Shown here one piece after another: positions 1 to 12,759 of a DNA stretch of 64,000 bases. Both the position numbers and the translations under genes were made by a program. This DNA is from Atriophallophorus winterbourni. Its lineage: Eukaryota > Platyhelminthes > Trematoda > Plagiorchiida > Microphallidae. The stretch is taken from assembly GCA_013407085.1 (NCBI GenBank), contig JACCGJ010012620.1:1-64000 (forward strand), in the 5' to 3' direction. Position 1 is the stretch's first letter; each line of letters starts with the position of its first letter. Below the pieces are notes generated by a model. It worked only from the letters and a program-made list of their open reading frames with translations, was not told where the DNA came from and made no database searches.

Positions 1-2890
1 TTGGTGTGTGGTATTTCCCATTCGCAACCATGACCAAGGCTGTGGCCCGAAGTTCGAAGGTGGAATATTATGTCCAGGGGGGTGGGAATCATTAATAAGT
101 ATTTTGTATGCCAGGATGAGATCACCTGGTAGTCTCCATTGTGCAAGGGTCCTCCGTTCCAGTCGTCTGAGTTGCCCGGATAATGGCATGTGTTCGAGTC
201 CATTAACAATCTTAGAAGCTCTCTGATATATGTGTTTATGTGATGAGTGTTTATATGTGTTCATTATGAGAGGAAAACATTCCGGGGAAAACGTCCAAAT
301 ATCCACATAACATACCGAGCAGCCAAGACGCGCGTTTTTTGGAAACTGTCAAAAGTTCGTTCGTTTCCAGATGTTGCACTAATTTTGTGTTTATTATTCG
401 CTCAACCACTTTTGATACCGAAGACAGCAATGTCACCGACCTGTAATTTTTAAATTCAGAACGGCAACCACTGTTGTAAATGGGTGTTATATGTCTTAGT
501 TTCCAGTCTTTTGGCATCACACCAGCTTGGAGCAAATTATTAAACATGCAGGATAGAGGTTCGGAGAGCTGCGCATGGCAGGTTTTCAGCACCTTTGGCG
601 TTATCTCGTCTGGTCCTGAAGATTTATTTACGTTTAATTTTCGTAAGTGCTGCGCTAACACCATCGGAGTAATCAATACCTCAATAAATGGTTCCTGATC
701 AGGCTCCGTGGATTTCGGTTCAAAAACTCCGGCATATAAGTTTGCTAACAGGTCAGCGGTCCGTTAAATGGATTCAGTGATGCCCGGCGATGTTCTTAGG
801 GCAAAGAGCCCTGGTTTATTTTTCGTTCTATCGTTTTCGAGCTTCGGATTCTGGTGCATCTGAGAAATCACTTGCGATTGCAACGCTTGTTTATCATCTC
901 GAATTAGGCTGATATTTTGTTTCGCAGTCGTGTAAATTGTGCCCAAGAATCAGCTGTGTTGTTGGCATTGTAAAACTCCCATGCCATTTCCCTTTGTTTC
1001 ATCCACTTTTTAGTCCTGCTTCGTAGTGTACATTTATTACGTTGATAAGTTTATTTCAAAACGAACATTGAGAGTTCCTCCAACATAGATTTTAGGTTCT
1101 GTAAGAGAGAGCGCCAATGACTATCCGGATCGGAGTAATCAAGTTTTGTAAAACTAGTGCTTTGTAACTCTGCACACAGAGCACGGTAATTCACTCTTCT
1201 GACGCATTTTGTTCAGTCACTGCTGCGCCGACCGTACAAAAGTACTCGAATTCTAGGAAAACGTCATCGCTTCGTCCGTTTGGCAGTTTATAAACGAAGT
1301 TCTCTACAGCTCTAGGATTTGATGTAAGTATTAGGTCCGAGGTAGACGGTCGGTCTGATCCAAAACGTGGTTATTAAGGGTGATGTAAACCAAGACGGCT
1401 GGAATTTCATATTCAAGTGTCTCTGATGGATGATCATCCATGCTATAGAGCGGGAGATGCTATAGAGCGGGAGAAAGTTGAAATCACCCATTATCAATAT
1501 TTGAGTATTTTACCGTGCTGTTACATAGCGCAAAGGATTATTCAGTTTACTGTTTAAGTCGAGAGTTGCTGTTGAAGAACGATAGGTCACTTCAATAATG
1601 CATTGGTCTCCTGAAGTAAGAGTCAGAGACAATGAGGTTTGAAACCACGTTTTTGTTATGCTAACTACGTATGGTGCCGTTTCATTACAAATCTCGGACA
1701 GTTCGATTGATTTTTTGATGAGGCTGTTTGAGTTAGTATGTATGCACTTATTCGTATTTTCGTGAGTAATGACGGGGTGTAAGCTGAAGTTATTCGTCCG
1801 ACTTCTCTGGAGTCGAACTTAACACGTTTTTTGAGTTTGAGCTCTGTTAGTCATTAACATCAAACAGGTGGGTGGGTAGATTTGTTCAAGTTGTTATTGC
1901 ATCAGTGACAGAATCGGAAATTGTATCAGCTTCTCGATTCAGATCATGATGAATTTCGGATCTAGCGGCTTTGTGTTGTTCGTGTTATTCGTATTAATGG
2001 AATTACTTGTCTGTTTACGGATCTCAAAGTTTTATTTGTTGACCGTTATCCTCTGAACATGATGATTGTCTGGTACTTTGAAGCTTGGATTAGATAGGAT
2101 AACCCCTTCCGGTAACTTATGTTTCAAGGCTTTCTATGTGCATCTTAGTCTGTCGGCCAATGCGCTGTTTAAAAGGATCACTTTTGGTGGATTTGTACCA
2201 GTTCCACTGTACTTTGGAAATCGTGATAGACGGAAAATATCGACCGTAACTTCCTCGGAAATGTTCATAATACCTATCAGAAATCTCCACTGCTCACGAT
2301 GTTGACTAGCGCGTCCGTGAATGGAGGAATCACCGATGATTTCCGGAATCCCAAGTAAAATGAGACTACGGGACGTAGTGTTGCCACGTTCAGTGGTTTT
2401 GCCGTGTCTCTCGCGCCATGGAATATCGGGGTAGACGCTGCATGGTGTTTTAGAGCTACTTCGTAGCACGTATGTGTTTAGCAATATATCTTCTAAGTCC
2501 CTTTCATTGTTTGCGGTTACTTTAAGCAATCGTGGTTTGTCGTGGTTTGGAGAATCACGATTTCTAGTAAGTCGATTCAATGAAGTGGGTGCAGCCAAAT
2601 TTATTTTCATCATTTTGTACAGGTGAAACCACGCCTTAAGCTCGAGTTGCTTCCGAGCCTCAAATAGTGAAGTATCTGGTTCTGGTATATTTTTACATAT
2701 TACACTTATGTTATGCAGCCGGGTGGCTGATCGATTGTTCACATTTTTCGTAGTTTGTCCACTTGCATTGTTTTCAATTGTTATATATGCTTTGTTATCA
2801 TCTCCGGAAACTGAATAGCCTTGAGCTGCGGTACCTTATGATTTCTGTATTTGAGCCGAATTTACATGCTCGTAAGTTTAATATATCTGC
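1..2890 (-). mobile_element. CR1-like LINE remnant (E), minus strand
   Basis: The fragments lie in the order expected for one minus-strand CR1-like LINE. An ORF1-like region covers about 2742-1900. Endonuclease debris lies around 1500-1310, with the block MGDFN. An EN-RT linker and RT N-terminal part cover about 1000-320, with the blocks KSSGPDEITP and NYRSVTLL. An RT C-terminal tail covers about 240-1, reading like RRLERRTLAQ and GDLILAYKIL. The RT core with the catalytic aspartates is missing between the last two parts, which points to an internal deletion. Stops and frameshifts are frequent, so the element is dead. The left end runs off the window and the right end abuts a plus-strand CR1 fragment near 2890. 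Confidence 0.75.
2134..2742 (-). pseudogene. ORF1 fragment of CR1-like element E
   Basis: An open stretch of 202 residues on the minus strand. It resembles the C-terminal half of the ORF1 protein encoded by the plus-strand CR1 at 8412-9812. Shared blocks include DKPRLLKV, ERDLEDILL, SLILLGIPE and QWRFLIGIMN, in the same order. CR1 ORF1 proteins are nucleic-acid-binding chaperones needed for retrotransposition. The N-terminal cysteine-rich finger seen in the 8412 copy is absent here. The surrounding element lacks an intact ORF2, so no function is expected. Confidence 0.65.
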
Positions 2891-2894
2891 TGGC

Positions 2895-3977
2895 GTCGGG
2901 AACTCAGTCGCGACGCCAGCGTTATAGTTAACGGAGTGCTATCACAAACGTTCAAAACCACGAGTGGAGTCCAACAAGGATCTGTGTTAGGTCCGCTCCT
3001 CTTTCTGTTGTACATAAACGATTCACCCCCCTCCCTCATTTCGTCTAAAATGGTCCTGTTCGCGGAATAGGAAGCTTTGGACGCCGCTTAGTTCTGCAGA
3101 GGATTGTGAGAAACTACAAATGGATTTGGACAGCGTGTCGAATTGGGCGGCCATGAATGACATATCATTCAACATACAGAAATGTAAGATGCTCCATCTT
3201 GGCAAGAATATTCCTTGGACATATCGATTGGGAACTGAAAACCTTGCATGGAGCTCATTAGAAAAAGATCTTGGAGTGTGGATAAGCGGTAACCTGAAGA
3301 GCACAGTGTACTGCCAGAATATATATCGACGGGCCAACCGATTGTTAGGTATCGTTCGAAGAATATTTGGAATATTCTCTCTGGTAACGTTACCAAGGAT
3401 AATGAATGTCTACCTTCGCCCTACGATGAAGTATGCGGTCGAGGTCTGGGCTCCTTGGCTGCGAAAAGATATTGATTTTTTCGATAAAATCTATCATAGA
3501 GCAACAAATTTAGTGATAGGTCCTCGCAATGTTCCGTATACCGAAAGACTGCGACGCCTAGGTCTATGTGACTTTACCCAGAGGAGGATACGACGGGATA
3601 TTATTCTGACCTATAGAATTGTGTCTACCGAAGGACATCCACTAAAACACTTGCTTGATGTATATGATGGAAAAGTGACACGAGGACTCACCTTATCCCT
3701 CTACGTTCCAAGTTCCCGTATTGATTGTCGGCGCCATTTTTTCGCCGTATGAGCTATATTTTTTTGGAATTCCCTACCCCAACATGTGGTGGACTCTTCT
3801 TGCCTGGCGATTTTTAAAGCGAAATTGGACTTACACTTGCAAACGAACATCGTTCTTGAGCCTTACATTTGATATTCTCTATTGCTTTTATTCTATTGTA
3901 ATTTTCATGTTTTATTCATACCGTAATCCTGTGGTGCTTTAAAGCATTAACTTTTTTAACCATAAATCCTTGAATCC
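2895..3977 (+). mobile_element. 5'-truncated CR1-like LINE (D), plus strand
   Basis: Starts inside the RT domain with GVQQGSVLGPLLFLLYIND, passes a damaged FADD block (FAE then stop), and continues through the RT C-terminal region. An open stretch at 3120-3752 carries EKDLGVWIS, IMNVYLRPTMKYAV and YTERLRRLGL. A single TGA follows, after which the same frame reads AIFFWNSLPQHVVD. The 3' end carries a short (CTTGAATC)-like terminal repeat near 3965-3977. A minus-strand copy of the same subfamily, with the same 3' UTR, lies at 55025-56858. The element separates minus-strand CR1 fragments E and C. Confidence 0.75.
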
Positions 3978-5790
3978 AGATTGTACCACGTGAGTAGGTA
4001 AACTGTTCCACAATTGCACATTGCGAACGGAAAATGCATATTTGCGGCAGTTCAACCTGCTATGCTGTTGGTAAAGTTTCGATTGGTGACATCGCAGATG
4101 TGTGTTATGGGAAAGATGAAACAAATGACCGCAAGGATGATTTGTTTGATTAAGCAATGTCCAAATGAATATTATTGCTCCTCGTTCCCGTCTGTATTGA
4201 ACCGAATGCAAATTCAATAATTTAAGTCGCGTTTCGTATGGATAATTTGATAGTCCCAGGACGAGTTTTGTCGCTCTGCGCTGTGGAGTTTCTAATAGCA
4301 GAATATCTTTTCTCAACCAAGGATCCCATGCCGGTATAGCATATTCAACATGAGGACGGATGTACGTTGAAATCAATTTGCAGACAATATTGGGGTCAAA
4401 CGAACCTAGGACTCTTCTGAGGAGACCCAAGTTGTTTTCAGCTTTGCAGGCAGCCAGTCGACATTGCATTGAGTTTCTTAAGTCTGATTGGATAATCACA
4501 CCTAAATCTTTTTCGCAGGAGACGGGTTTATTAACAGTGCAACCAAGATAATATTCTTTGCTGGAATTGCTGTTGATAGACAATAGGCTGCATTTCGAAG
4601 CATTCAGTGGCATTTCGTTGTCCAGGGACCAAGTGTGAATCATATCGAGATCCCGTTGCAGGTTCTGCGTGTCGTCTGTGGAGTTTATCTTGCGCCAAAG
4701 CTTGCGTCGTCAGCGAAAATAAGCACGGACGACTGCAATACAGTAGGCAAGTCGTTTATATATATTAAAAACAAAAGCGGTCCGAGGACTGATCCTTGTG
4801 GGACACCACGGGCAACTTTAATCGACTCGGATAGTTCGTTTTTGACTCTCACGTACATCTCACGAGATATCAACCATTCTTTAATCCATGCATGGAGTTT
4901 ACCCTGTACTCCGTAGGTGAGTAGTTTCGACGAAAGTATTTCGTGATTCACACGATCGAAGGCTTTTGAGAAATCGATATAAATTACGTCCACGGAGTGG
5001 CCGGCATCCAGTAGCTCAGACCAAGATTCTTTTGCTAATAGCAAGTTTGTCAGACAGGATCGTTTTTTCCTGAATCCATGCTGTGCCTCGGAGATTAAAT
5101 TATTAATCTCAAAGTGATTCCGTAAGGCATCAGCTATTATGGACTCCATTACTTTTGATAGCACTGGTAATAACGCTATCGGGCGATAGTTTATTGGATC
5201 ATTTCTTTTGCCACCCTTGTAGATGGGACTAATCAGGGCAGTTTTTCAAGTTTCTGGTACAAAGCTCTGCTCGAACATCATCGTGAATACGTCAGATGTC
5301 GGTATTGCCAACTCGGAAGATAGATTGTACAAAATGTTTGCGTGTATATTGTCTATACCGGGTGAGCCTGTTCTCTTCATCGTCATTAATTTTGTTTGAA
5401 CAACGTAGGGGGGAAATTCCACCCCGTGAAGAATTGGCAAGCTGCAGCTGTCAGGGTTCAGGGGCTGCCAATGGGTCGACACTTGTGAGGTAACTGATGC
5501 GAATTGTTGTCGGAAAACGTTAGCGCAATCTTTAAGTGACCTTACTATTCCAGTACCAGCGGCCAGTGGCGGTATTCCCATTTTAACCTTCCGGAGGTCG
5601 TCGACGTGTTTATATAATGCTTTGGAATTCATAATGAATTTTTCAACAAGACTGATTTGGTATTCTTTTATGTCTTTTCGAATAAGAGAGCCACACTTAT
5701 TTCGCAATAATTTGTAGTAGCACCAAATTACCCCAGACGGATCATCCAAGTATTCCGAATGAGGAAGTTGAGACAAGTTCAATGATATAA
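3978..5790 (-). mobile_element. 5'-truncated CR1-like LINE (C), minus strand
   Basis: Two long open stretches give most of an RT. 5782-5246 is the EN-RT linker. 5164-4685 has HGFRKKRSC, the catalytic block YIDFSKAFDRVNH, GVPQGSVLGPLLFLIYIND and FADD. 4643-3978 is the C-terminal thumb, with EKDLGVIIQ, STYIRPHVEYAIPAWDPW and YETRLKLLNL. The catalytic aspartates are preserved. ORF1 and the endonuclease are missing. The last few codons near 3977-3939 of the minus frame lie in the 3' end of the neighbouring plus-strand CR1 fragment, so the true boundary is about 3978. Confidence 0.75.
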
Positions 5791-5799
5791 GATTCGTTT

Positions 5800-8063
5800 A
5801 GATCAGTCAATGGAGTGAGCAATAAGATCCAAAAGTATACGAGCACAAATTTGTACGGCGGTAGCGAGAATCGAAGAGGTTGAGACTTTTATTACGATCT
5901 TCGTATTGTTTGTGCTTTAAACCACGTACGAGCTTGGTGGTCCAATGATATATTCTCTGCAAGAGGCTGATGTCCTTCTGTAGCCAGGGTGATCAAGCCT
6001 GAACCGCATACTCCATGGTTGGTCTCAAGTACTAATTAATGATGCGATTAACCGTTTGCTTCGTGAAACGCGTTTTACCAGAAGCAGTACTCTTGACGTC
6101 TTTTCATAGACAGCTGTGGCGTTATGTGACAGTTTCAACGTGCTGCTCACACACAACCCTAAGTCTTTTTTCTTGTCAGTACTTTCAAGAATATCGGAAC
6201 CGAGGGTGTAAGAGAACTCGAAATGTCTTCCAACAGTCAGTACCTTGCATTTTCTGGCATTGAAAGGTAGTTGAATTCTAACTGGCCAGTCCTGTAAGGT
6301 ATCGAGGTCCAGCTGAAGCTCTCTGCAATCTTCAGTTATGCGTACCTGTGTCCACAGCTTGATGTCATCCGCGAATAACCAGATGTTGCTGCGAACATGT
6401 ATGACTAAGTCATTTACATAGAGAAAAGAAAAGAGAGAAAAGAATTGGGCCAAGCACTGATCCCTGCGGCACTCCACTCTTCATTGCAATGGGTCGTGAC
6501 AAAGCACCATCAAACCTTACTCGAATGACACGGTCACGGAAATAATCCTCAAAACAGGCTAGTAATGAACCATTGATGACGCATTGCTCCGTTTTTTGTA
6601 GTAACAGACTGTGGTTGACACGATCGAATTCTTTGGAGACATCAAGATAACAAGCGTGTATGGTGAGACCTTTGTCTACAGCTTGTGTCCAGTCATTGAG
6701 GGCGAGCAGAAGGTTTGAGAGGCAAGAGTGTCTTTTTCTGAAGTCGTGTTGTTCGACTGCGAGCAAGCAATTGTCTTTCACGCTGACACTGTTTGCGACG
6801 AGGCGCTGCATCAATTTAGAGATCACCGGTAGTAGTGTTACTGGTCTATAGTTGGATACTTCGGAACGGTTTCATCTTTTGTAGATTGGGTTAATGATGC
6901 CATTCTTCAAATCATAGGGAACTACACTTTTTGTTGAAGAGAGGTTAAATAAGTAGGTCAGGGGCGTACACAAAGTAGAAACACATTTTTGAGTATCAGC
7001 GGGGTAATTTCGTCAGCTCCGGGAGATTTTTTCGTGTTGAGATTTAGCAATGTGCGGAGGACATTGTCCGAGTTAATAATTAGTTGTTGTAAATCGTTTT
7101 CAGGTGAGATTACGGGAGTTAAGGAAGAGATAACGGTGTTTCGTGGGCTGAAGACGGTGGAGAAGAAATGGGCTAGAACTTCAGCAGATTGCGATGCTGT
7201 GGTTGTTATTCCATCACGTGTCTTTAGAGCGGCAACCCTTGGTTTCACCCTAGACCGGTTATTTATGATCTGATAGAGAATTTTGGGGTTTGATTCCATT
7301 TTGTTGAGTAAATGTTTTTGATAATTAAATTTGTCATCAACAACAAATTTTTTCACCTTATTTATCAGCAAACGGAATGTCTCCCAACTCTCAACAGTTG
7401 TATTGTGTCGATGAGCCCGCCATGCAGCATTTCGCAAAGTCAACCATTTTCGTGTTCGGCTACTCAGCTTAAATGTATATCCATTTTTATGCACCTTTGA
7501 AACAACATGAGAGTGCATTTCAACTGAAAATTTAAGTTTGTTTATCATCCAATGCCACTAATCGTGCACGTTATCTGACTTAAGACCAGGGTCTGTGACA
7601 TACTTAAGAGTAGTTTTAGGTTGTGAAAAGTCAATTTTTCTAAACACCTTGTTGATGTCACTTGTTCTGATTGCCTGGCAAATATATTCCAACGTAATAA
7701 CTAAGTGGTCACTGAGTCCCATTGGAGCTTCATAAGTGAGACTTTAAATCACGTGCTCTTCATTTGTAAGTATCAAGTCCAAGATAGACGGCGTATCAGT
7801 ACCACGAAATCGGGTATTGGTGAAAATATGGTTGTAGAGTGGAATTTCTTCCAGCAACTGTTGGTATAAAGCAATTAAGCAGTTTTCTGGATGAAATGAA
7901 TTTCGGCAGATTAAAATTTCCGATCAGAAGAAGTCTGCCACGGTATCTGGTAGCCACTAAGCGTATATTTGCAAGTAATGCTGAATTGCAGGCGTCGACT
8001 GCTGAGGGTAAACGGTAAATCACACCCACTATGCATTTTTCTCTTGCTGTTACATTCAGCGAA
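5800..8063 (-). mobile_element. CR1-like LINE (B), downstream half: endonuclease C-terminus and RT
   Basis: Minus-strand CR1-like coding debris split into several frames. 8029-7796 holds the endonuclease block GVIYRLPSAVD and a GNFNLP motif in place of GDFN. 7548-6958 is the linker, with KSPGADEITP. 6826-6410 is the RT core, with HDFRKRHSC, YLDVSKEFDRVNH and GVPQGSVLGP. 6477-6025 carries FADDIKLW. The missing upstream part of this endonuclease lies at 12760-13050, on the far side of a nested plus-strand CR1. Joining base 8060 to base 12760 restores a continuous endonuclease block, so this and the 12760-13795 fragment are one element. Confidence 0.8.
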
Positions 8064-8411
8064 CTTAGACGTCGAGCAACGCGCCGTGCGGTCGCATTAT
8101 TTTGAGCTCCTGATTATCAGGATATACTGTTCTTAAACTTACACTTACGTGGATATATATACGTTGTTGGACTCCTCTAGAACTCAGCTTTCTGGATATA
8201 CCACTCTCGTAGCGGTATTCAACAATATGAGCACACTGGGATTTATCGTGATTTTCCCATATTGGATCTACGCGTGCAACTCTGTTAATACTCTTCAAGT
8301 CCTCAAAGGGATTAACGTCATCGGAAAGATCTTATTCTTCGCCGTCGACTGGTCATACTTTCAACATCGTGCGATCAACTACGAAGAGTATCACCGGATT
8401 AAATTCTGATT

Positions 8412-9812
8412 TTGCTCTTTTTCGTGAACACTGAATTTTTTGTCGCGCACACTATATTCATCATCGATTGCTCGACAGAGCCAATGCTTGTGCGCAAACC
8501 ACTGAACAGTGCTGCTCATAACCTTGACCGGATGACCCTGAAACGAAAACAAAGCGCACCGGGCCGCATTTGTGCGGTTTGCCGAAAGTCGGTAAGTTCT
8601 AAGGCAAAGTCTGTCACGTGTTACGATTGTTTGTCGAAAGTTCATGCTAAATGTGACAAATCGCTGACCTCGGATTTAGTATCGATTATTAATGGAGATA
8701 ATTGCCCTGGTGTTTGTTATGTTTGTCTGGTTTGCAAGGCCAAATCAACACCGTCAGCCTCGGCGACGAAAACCCCTGAATATGATATTGAGACGCGTCT
8801 AAATGGAATGGAATCCAGTATACAAAAACTAAATGAACTGATAATAAACGTCATAAAGACACCGTCGTTACCCGTCGTTACTGCCGAAGAGCCGGTAGAT
8901 AATCCATCATACTCAACTTTACCACCAAACCAATCTATGGAAAAGGTTGAATTGTTGCAGCACAGCACCCAGCAGAGTGTTAAAAGCGTCTTAAAGCCGA
9001 AAACGTTCACATCGAAGGCCCCATTAGCGAAAGTTGCCTCGAAAGGAATTTCTCTTAGTGTTATCTGCACCAACGTGCCAGAGTCGACTGAGACGTTATT
9101 TTCGAATAGACATCAGAATGATTTGGCTGAATGGTTGAAACTGTGCACTCGCATGAATCTCAAAGCGATCCACCCGGTTTCGTTGATTCGCTTGAGTCGT
9201 CCTCCCAAAGCGCTACACCAAGATAAGCCGCGGTTGCTCAAGGTAGTAGTGCAAAATGAGAAGGATTTAGAAGATGAACTTCTGTCGACATACTTGCTAC
9301 GAGACGGCATGGAAAATACATCTCGTGTATTTGTTGATGTGCCCTGGTCGAAACGGGCAAAATCGCCACCGAAAGGTAACCAAAATAAAGCAAACGATCG
9401 CAACAAGCGCACCCTTATTCTTTTAAATGTCCCAGAAGATGCCACCGGTTCAGATACAAAGTGTAAATCCAACCACGACCTACAACAGTGGAGATTTATC
9501 AGTAATGCTATCCAAACCACCAATGTAACGGTTATCGATACGTTCCGAATCCCGAAGTCATCGAATTACGAAGGTAATGGTCCACGACCCCTTAAACTGA
9601 CACTTTTGACCACCACTATGGTGAACACCGTGCTTAACAACTGGAAACAGTATCGATACAAAGTTCCACGAGAGATCAAAATTGTCAGTAAACACCTGAA
9701 AACCTGCTCTATCGTGGAAGTTGCCGGACCCGTTGGTACTGAGCACAGTGATGCCGGGACTCCTGCTCCAAAAAACGGATGTCGACCGACTCTATCGGAG
9801 TCGGTGATGTAA
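8412..9812 (+). CDS. CR1 ORF1 protein with PHD-like zinc finger
   Basis: A 466-residue open frame, uninterrupted. Near the N terminus there is a cysteine-rich finger: C54-x2-C57, C70-x2-C73, H78-x2-C81, then C102, C105 and C108. This arrangement resembles the PHD-like finger in many CR1-clade ORF1 proteins. A polar linker follows, then a conserved C-terminal domain with blocks DKPRLLKVVVQNEKDLEDEL and TLILLNVPE. The true start may be M25 or M41 rather than the first ATG, because residues 1-40 look unlike a folded domain. ORF1 proteins bind element RNA and act as chaperones during retrotransposition. The ORF2 following it is broken. Confidence 0.7.
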   Translation: MLFFVNTEFFVAHTIFIIDCSTEPMLVRKPLNSAAHNLDRMTLKRKQSAPGRICAVCRKSVSSKAKSVTCYDCLSKVHAKCDKSLTSDLVSIINGDNCPGVCYVCLVCKAKSTPSASATKTPEYDIETRLNGMESSIQKLNELIINVIKTPSLPVVTAEEPVDNPSYSTLPPNQSMEKVELLQHSTQQSVKSVLKPKTFTSKAPLAKVASKGISLSVICTNVPESTETLFSNRHQNDLAEWLKLCTRMNLKAIHPVSLIRLSRPPKALHQDKPRLLKVVVQNEKDLEDELLSTYLLRDGMENTSRVFVDVPWSKRAKSPPKGNQNKANDRNKRTLILLNVPEDATGSDTKCKSNHDLQQWRFISNAIQTTNVTVIDTFRIPKSSNYEGNGPRPLKLTLLTTTMVNTVLNNWKQYRYKVPREIKIVSKHLKTCSIVEVAGPVGTEHSDAGTPAPKNGCRPTLSESVM

Positions 9813-9936
9813 TATACCCATTAACACGAGGCCCACCATGCTACTGCTCATACTCATCATCCAACACTTTTATCAAGATCTACCATCGAACTATAAATCC
9901 CGAACTAATCGCTTCGTCAAAAATATTCACCACTCC

Positions 9937-12570
9937 TGATAGCCGTAACGGAAACTTGGTTCAATCAGCAATTAGTTGAGGAGGAAATTTCCATTCCAAA
10001 CATGTTTCTTTTTCATCGTACTCGAATGGATCGTGGAGGAGGAGGTGTTGCTATTTACTATGATCAACACCTCACGTTCAGAGAAATCACGGATAATGAT
10101 TTGATACTGGAAGATACACTTTGGTGTTCACTTGAATTAGCAACAGGTGAAAACTGTGTTGTTGGTGTGATTTACCGACCACCGTCAGCAGACGAAGCAT
10201 ACAATGCTAGTTTAATTGAGAAAACTCAGCTGGTTGTTTCCAGATATCAAAACAACGTCCTGATCATGGGTGACTTTAATCTCCCGAATTTACTAAAAAG
10301 CGAGATTCCACCGGTGAACTCTCTTGATCATCTATTCTACAAAATGTTCAACGAACTTCCTTTATTCAACCACATCTCAAGCACCACTCGCTTCAGAGGC
10401 ACAAACACACCGTCCATTCTCGATCTTGTTCTGACGAGCGAGGAAAATGTCATCGAGGATATCCGCTATGAAGCACCTCTTGGAAAGAGTGATCATGTAG
10501 TCATTGTTTTCGACTATATATCTGAAGCGAAAAGAGCAAGTGATGCTCAGAAGTTGATAAGAAAAATCGATACGGTTGCATTATTAATGTCTCTTCAAGA
10601 AGTCACCGACTGGGCACCGATTAGCACTGATGTCCACAATGCTGGTCATCGATACTTCAGAAAATCAACCGAAAAATAGAACTCCACTCAAAATATGTTT
10701 CAAAACAACTGAAAAAAGGATTCAAATTCGTGATCCGGAGTCGAACACGGAAATGGATAATGGTGAGAAACTGTGCGTGGAGAAGCCACATACTGCATTC
10801 AACACCTGAATCTTGGGAATCTTACCGTTTGTTGAGAAACAAAGTTACTAAACTTGTCCGGGAGGATAAAGAAAAGTATCAAATGAATCTGATGGATAAA
10901 ATTGAACAAAATCCGAAGCTTCTCTTCCGGATCGTGAATAGAAAGGCCAGGGTAAAGCCAGGTGTTTCCGCTTTACTCACTGCGAATGGAACTACATCCA
11001 CAGCTCTCGAAACCGCTAACGAACTCGCTCAATTTTACTCTAGAGTGTTCTACCCTAACGAGCGCGTATGCTACGATATACCTGCATTCAGATCGCATAA
11101 TACAATACACGAAACCGTTGTGAAACCCGAGAGTGTCCTTATAAAGCTACGCGGGTTAAATACAAAAAATCCCCGGGTGTTGATGAAATAACACCATTCA
11201 TCCTAAAGCAATGCGCCCATGCTCTATTCTCACCACTCTCTGACTTTTTCAACCTGTCCTTGAGTTGTAGCACGGTTGCTAATGACTGGAAATGTGCACT
11301 AATCACTCCGATATACAAAGGAGGGAACCGATCTGATGTGTCTAACTACACAACCAGTCACGTTGTTGCCAGTGGTCTCTAAAGTTCTCGAACGACTTGT
11401 GGCCGACGAACTTATCAAACACTTGGAACAAAATAAGCTTCTTTCCATCGCACAGCATGGATTCAGGACAAGACACTCCTGTCTCACCAATCTTCTCATA
11501 ACTCTTGATAATTGGACTCGAGCCGTGGACGATGGATGCCCTATCCATGCTTGTTACTTGGACATGTCTAAAGCTTTTGATCGTGTTAACCACAGCATAC
11601 TGCTACAAAAATTGGAGCAGCTCGGGGTATGCGGCAGACTATTGGCCTGGATAAAGGATTACTTGACTGGTAGAGTTATAAGGGTTAGAGTTGATGGGGC
11701 ACTATCCAGCCCAGTAGAAGTTACAAGTGGCGTAACTCAAGGCTCAGTCTTGGGGCCAATATTCTACCTAGTGTACGCGAACGATATACCTGAAATAGTA
11801 CGCAGCAAAATCATTTCATTTGCTGATGACATCAATGTCTGAACTTGCGTACGCACCATAGAAGATTGCCAAATTCTACAAAAAGTTCTCGAACCACTTC
11901 ATATGTGGTCATTACGAAACTGCCTACCATTGAACATCCATAAATGTAAATTTTAAACGTCGGTGAATCATTCGAATTCACATACTCTCTGGGATCTCAG
12001 CAACTTTCATGGGTTACTGAAGAGAAAGACCTGGGCGTGTGGATTAGCAGTAACCTGAAGTCTTCACGGCACTGTTCTGTTGTATACAAAAAGTCCTGCC
12101 AAATCTTAGCATTGCTCAGAAGGATCTTTGGTCGTTTCTCAAAGCAGATACTCCCACGTATAATTAACACCTATATCAGACCAACAATGGAGTACGCTGT
12201 TCAAGCATGGTCCCCATGGTTACAAAAGGACATGACCTTGCTGCAACGGGTATACCACCGCACTACAACACTGGTGACCGGGCTATACAGCAGGCCATAC
12301 GAGGAGCGGATTGCAACACTAAACCTCTTTGACTTTTCGTACCGTCGTCTCAGGGGTGACTTGATCCTGCTTTTCAACATTCTGCATACAGTGGATCAAC
12401 CACTTGAACACCTGTTTCATCGGCAAGAAGCACGTGGTAGCAGATCGCATGGATACAGGTTAATTATTCCACACTCCAGATCAAATTGCCGAAGGTTTTT
12501 CTTTGCTGTCAGTGTCTGTTTTCTATGGAACTCCTTGCTCCACATATCATTTGCGCAACAAGCCTGAACA
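9937..12570 (+). pseudogene. CR1 ORF2 (endonuclease-reverse transcriptase), degraded
   Basis: Pieces lie in order. The endonuclease has AVTETWF near 9940, RGGGGVAIYY, GVIYRPPSAD, MGDFNLPN and KSDHVVIVFDY (10002-10640). The linker is 10730-11191. RT 11336-11842 has HGFRTRHSC, YLDMSKAFDRVNH, GVTQGSVLGP (T replaces the usual P) and FADDINV. The RT C-terminus is 12037-12567, with TYIRPTMEYAVQAWSPW. The N-terminal endonuclease part upstream of AVTETW is missing or scrambled. A TGA directly follows the FADD block, and several frameshifts are present. AP-type endonuclease plus RT would mediate target-primed reverse transcription, but this copy cannot make a full-length protein. Confidence 0.8.
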
Positions 12571-12734
12571 TGTTCAAGGCTGAACTTGACAAGTATATGT
12601 TGACCAAACCCAACCTTGCACCTGAATACACGTGCTGACTTTCCATGTGTATAAAACATTTGTGTTGTTTTTATGAATTCCCTATACCTTTAATCTGTGG
12701 TTACTGTAAAGTAATTCCTTTTTGGACCATTAAA

Positions 12735-12759
12735 ACTTTGAATTACTTTGAATTACTTT
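12735..12759 (+). repeat. CR1-A terminal microsatellite-like repeat
   Basis: Nearly perfect tandem repeats of a 10-bp unit (TTTGAATTAC) mark the exact 3' end of CR1-A. CR1-clade LINEs usually end in short tandem repeats instead of a poly(A) tail. Related but distinct units end the other CR1 copies at 3965-3977, 19553-19573, 55025-55040 and 61571-61592. Confidence 0.8.

Larger units (their letters stand above)
8064..12759 (+). mobile_element. nearly full-length CR1-like LINE (A), nested in CR1-B
   Basis: About 4.7 kb on the plus strand: a 5' UTR (8064-8411), an open ORF1 (8412-9812), a degraded EN-RT ORF2 (about 9937-12570) and a 3' UTR. It ends in a terminal (TTTGAATTAC) repeat at about 12735-12759. 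It interrupts the endonuclease of the minus-strand element B. The B sequence before (…attcagc) and after (gaacacc…) the insert joins cleanly. A shared GAA at the edges is either a very short target duplication or microhomology. ORF1 is open but ORF2 has stops and frameshifts, so this copy is not autonomous. Confidence 0.85.

Noticed and set aside
3939..3977. Native C-terminus of the CR1-C protein (GFKDLWLKK)
   Set aside because: These codons are the reverse complement of the 3' tail of the adjacent plus-strand CR1-D. The frame stays open by chance across the junction.
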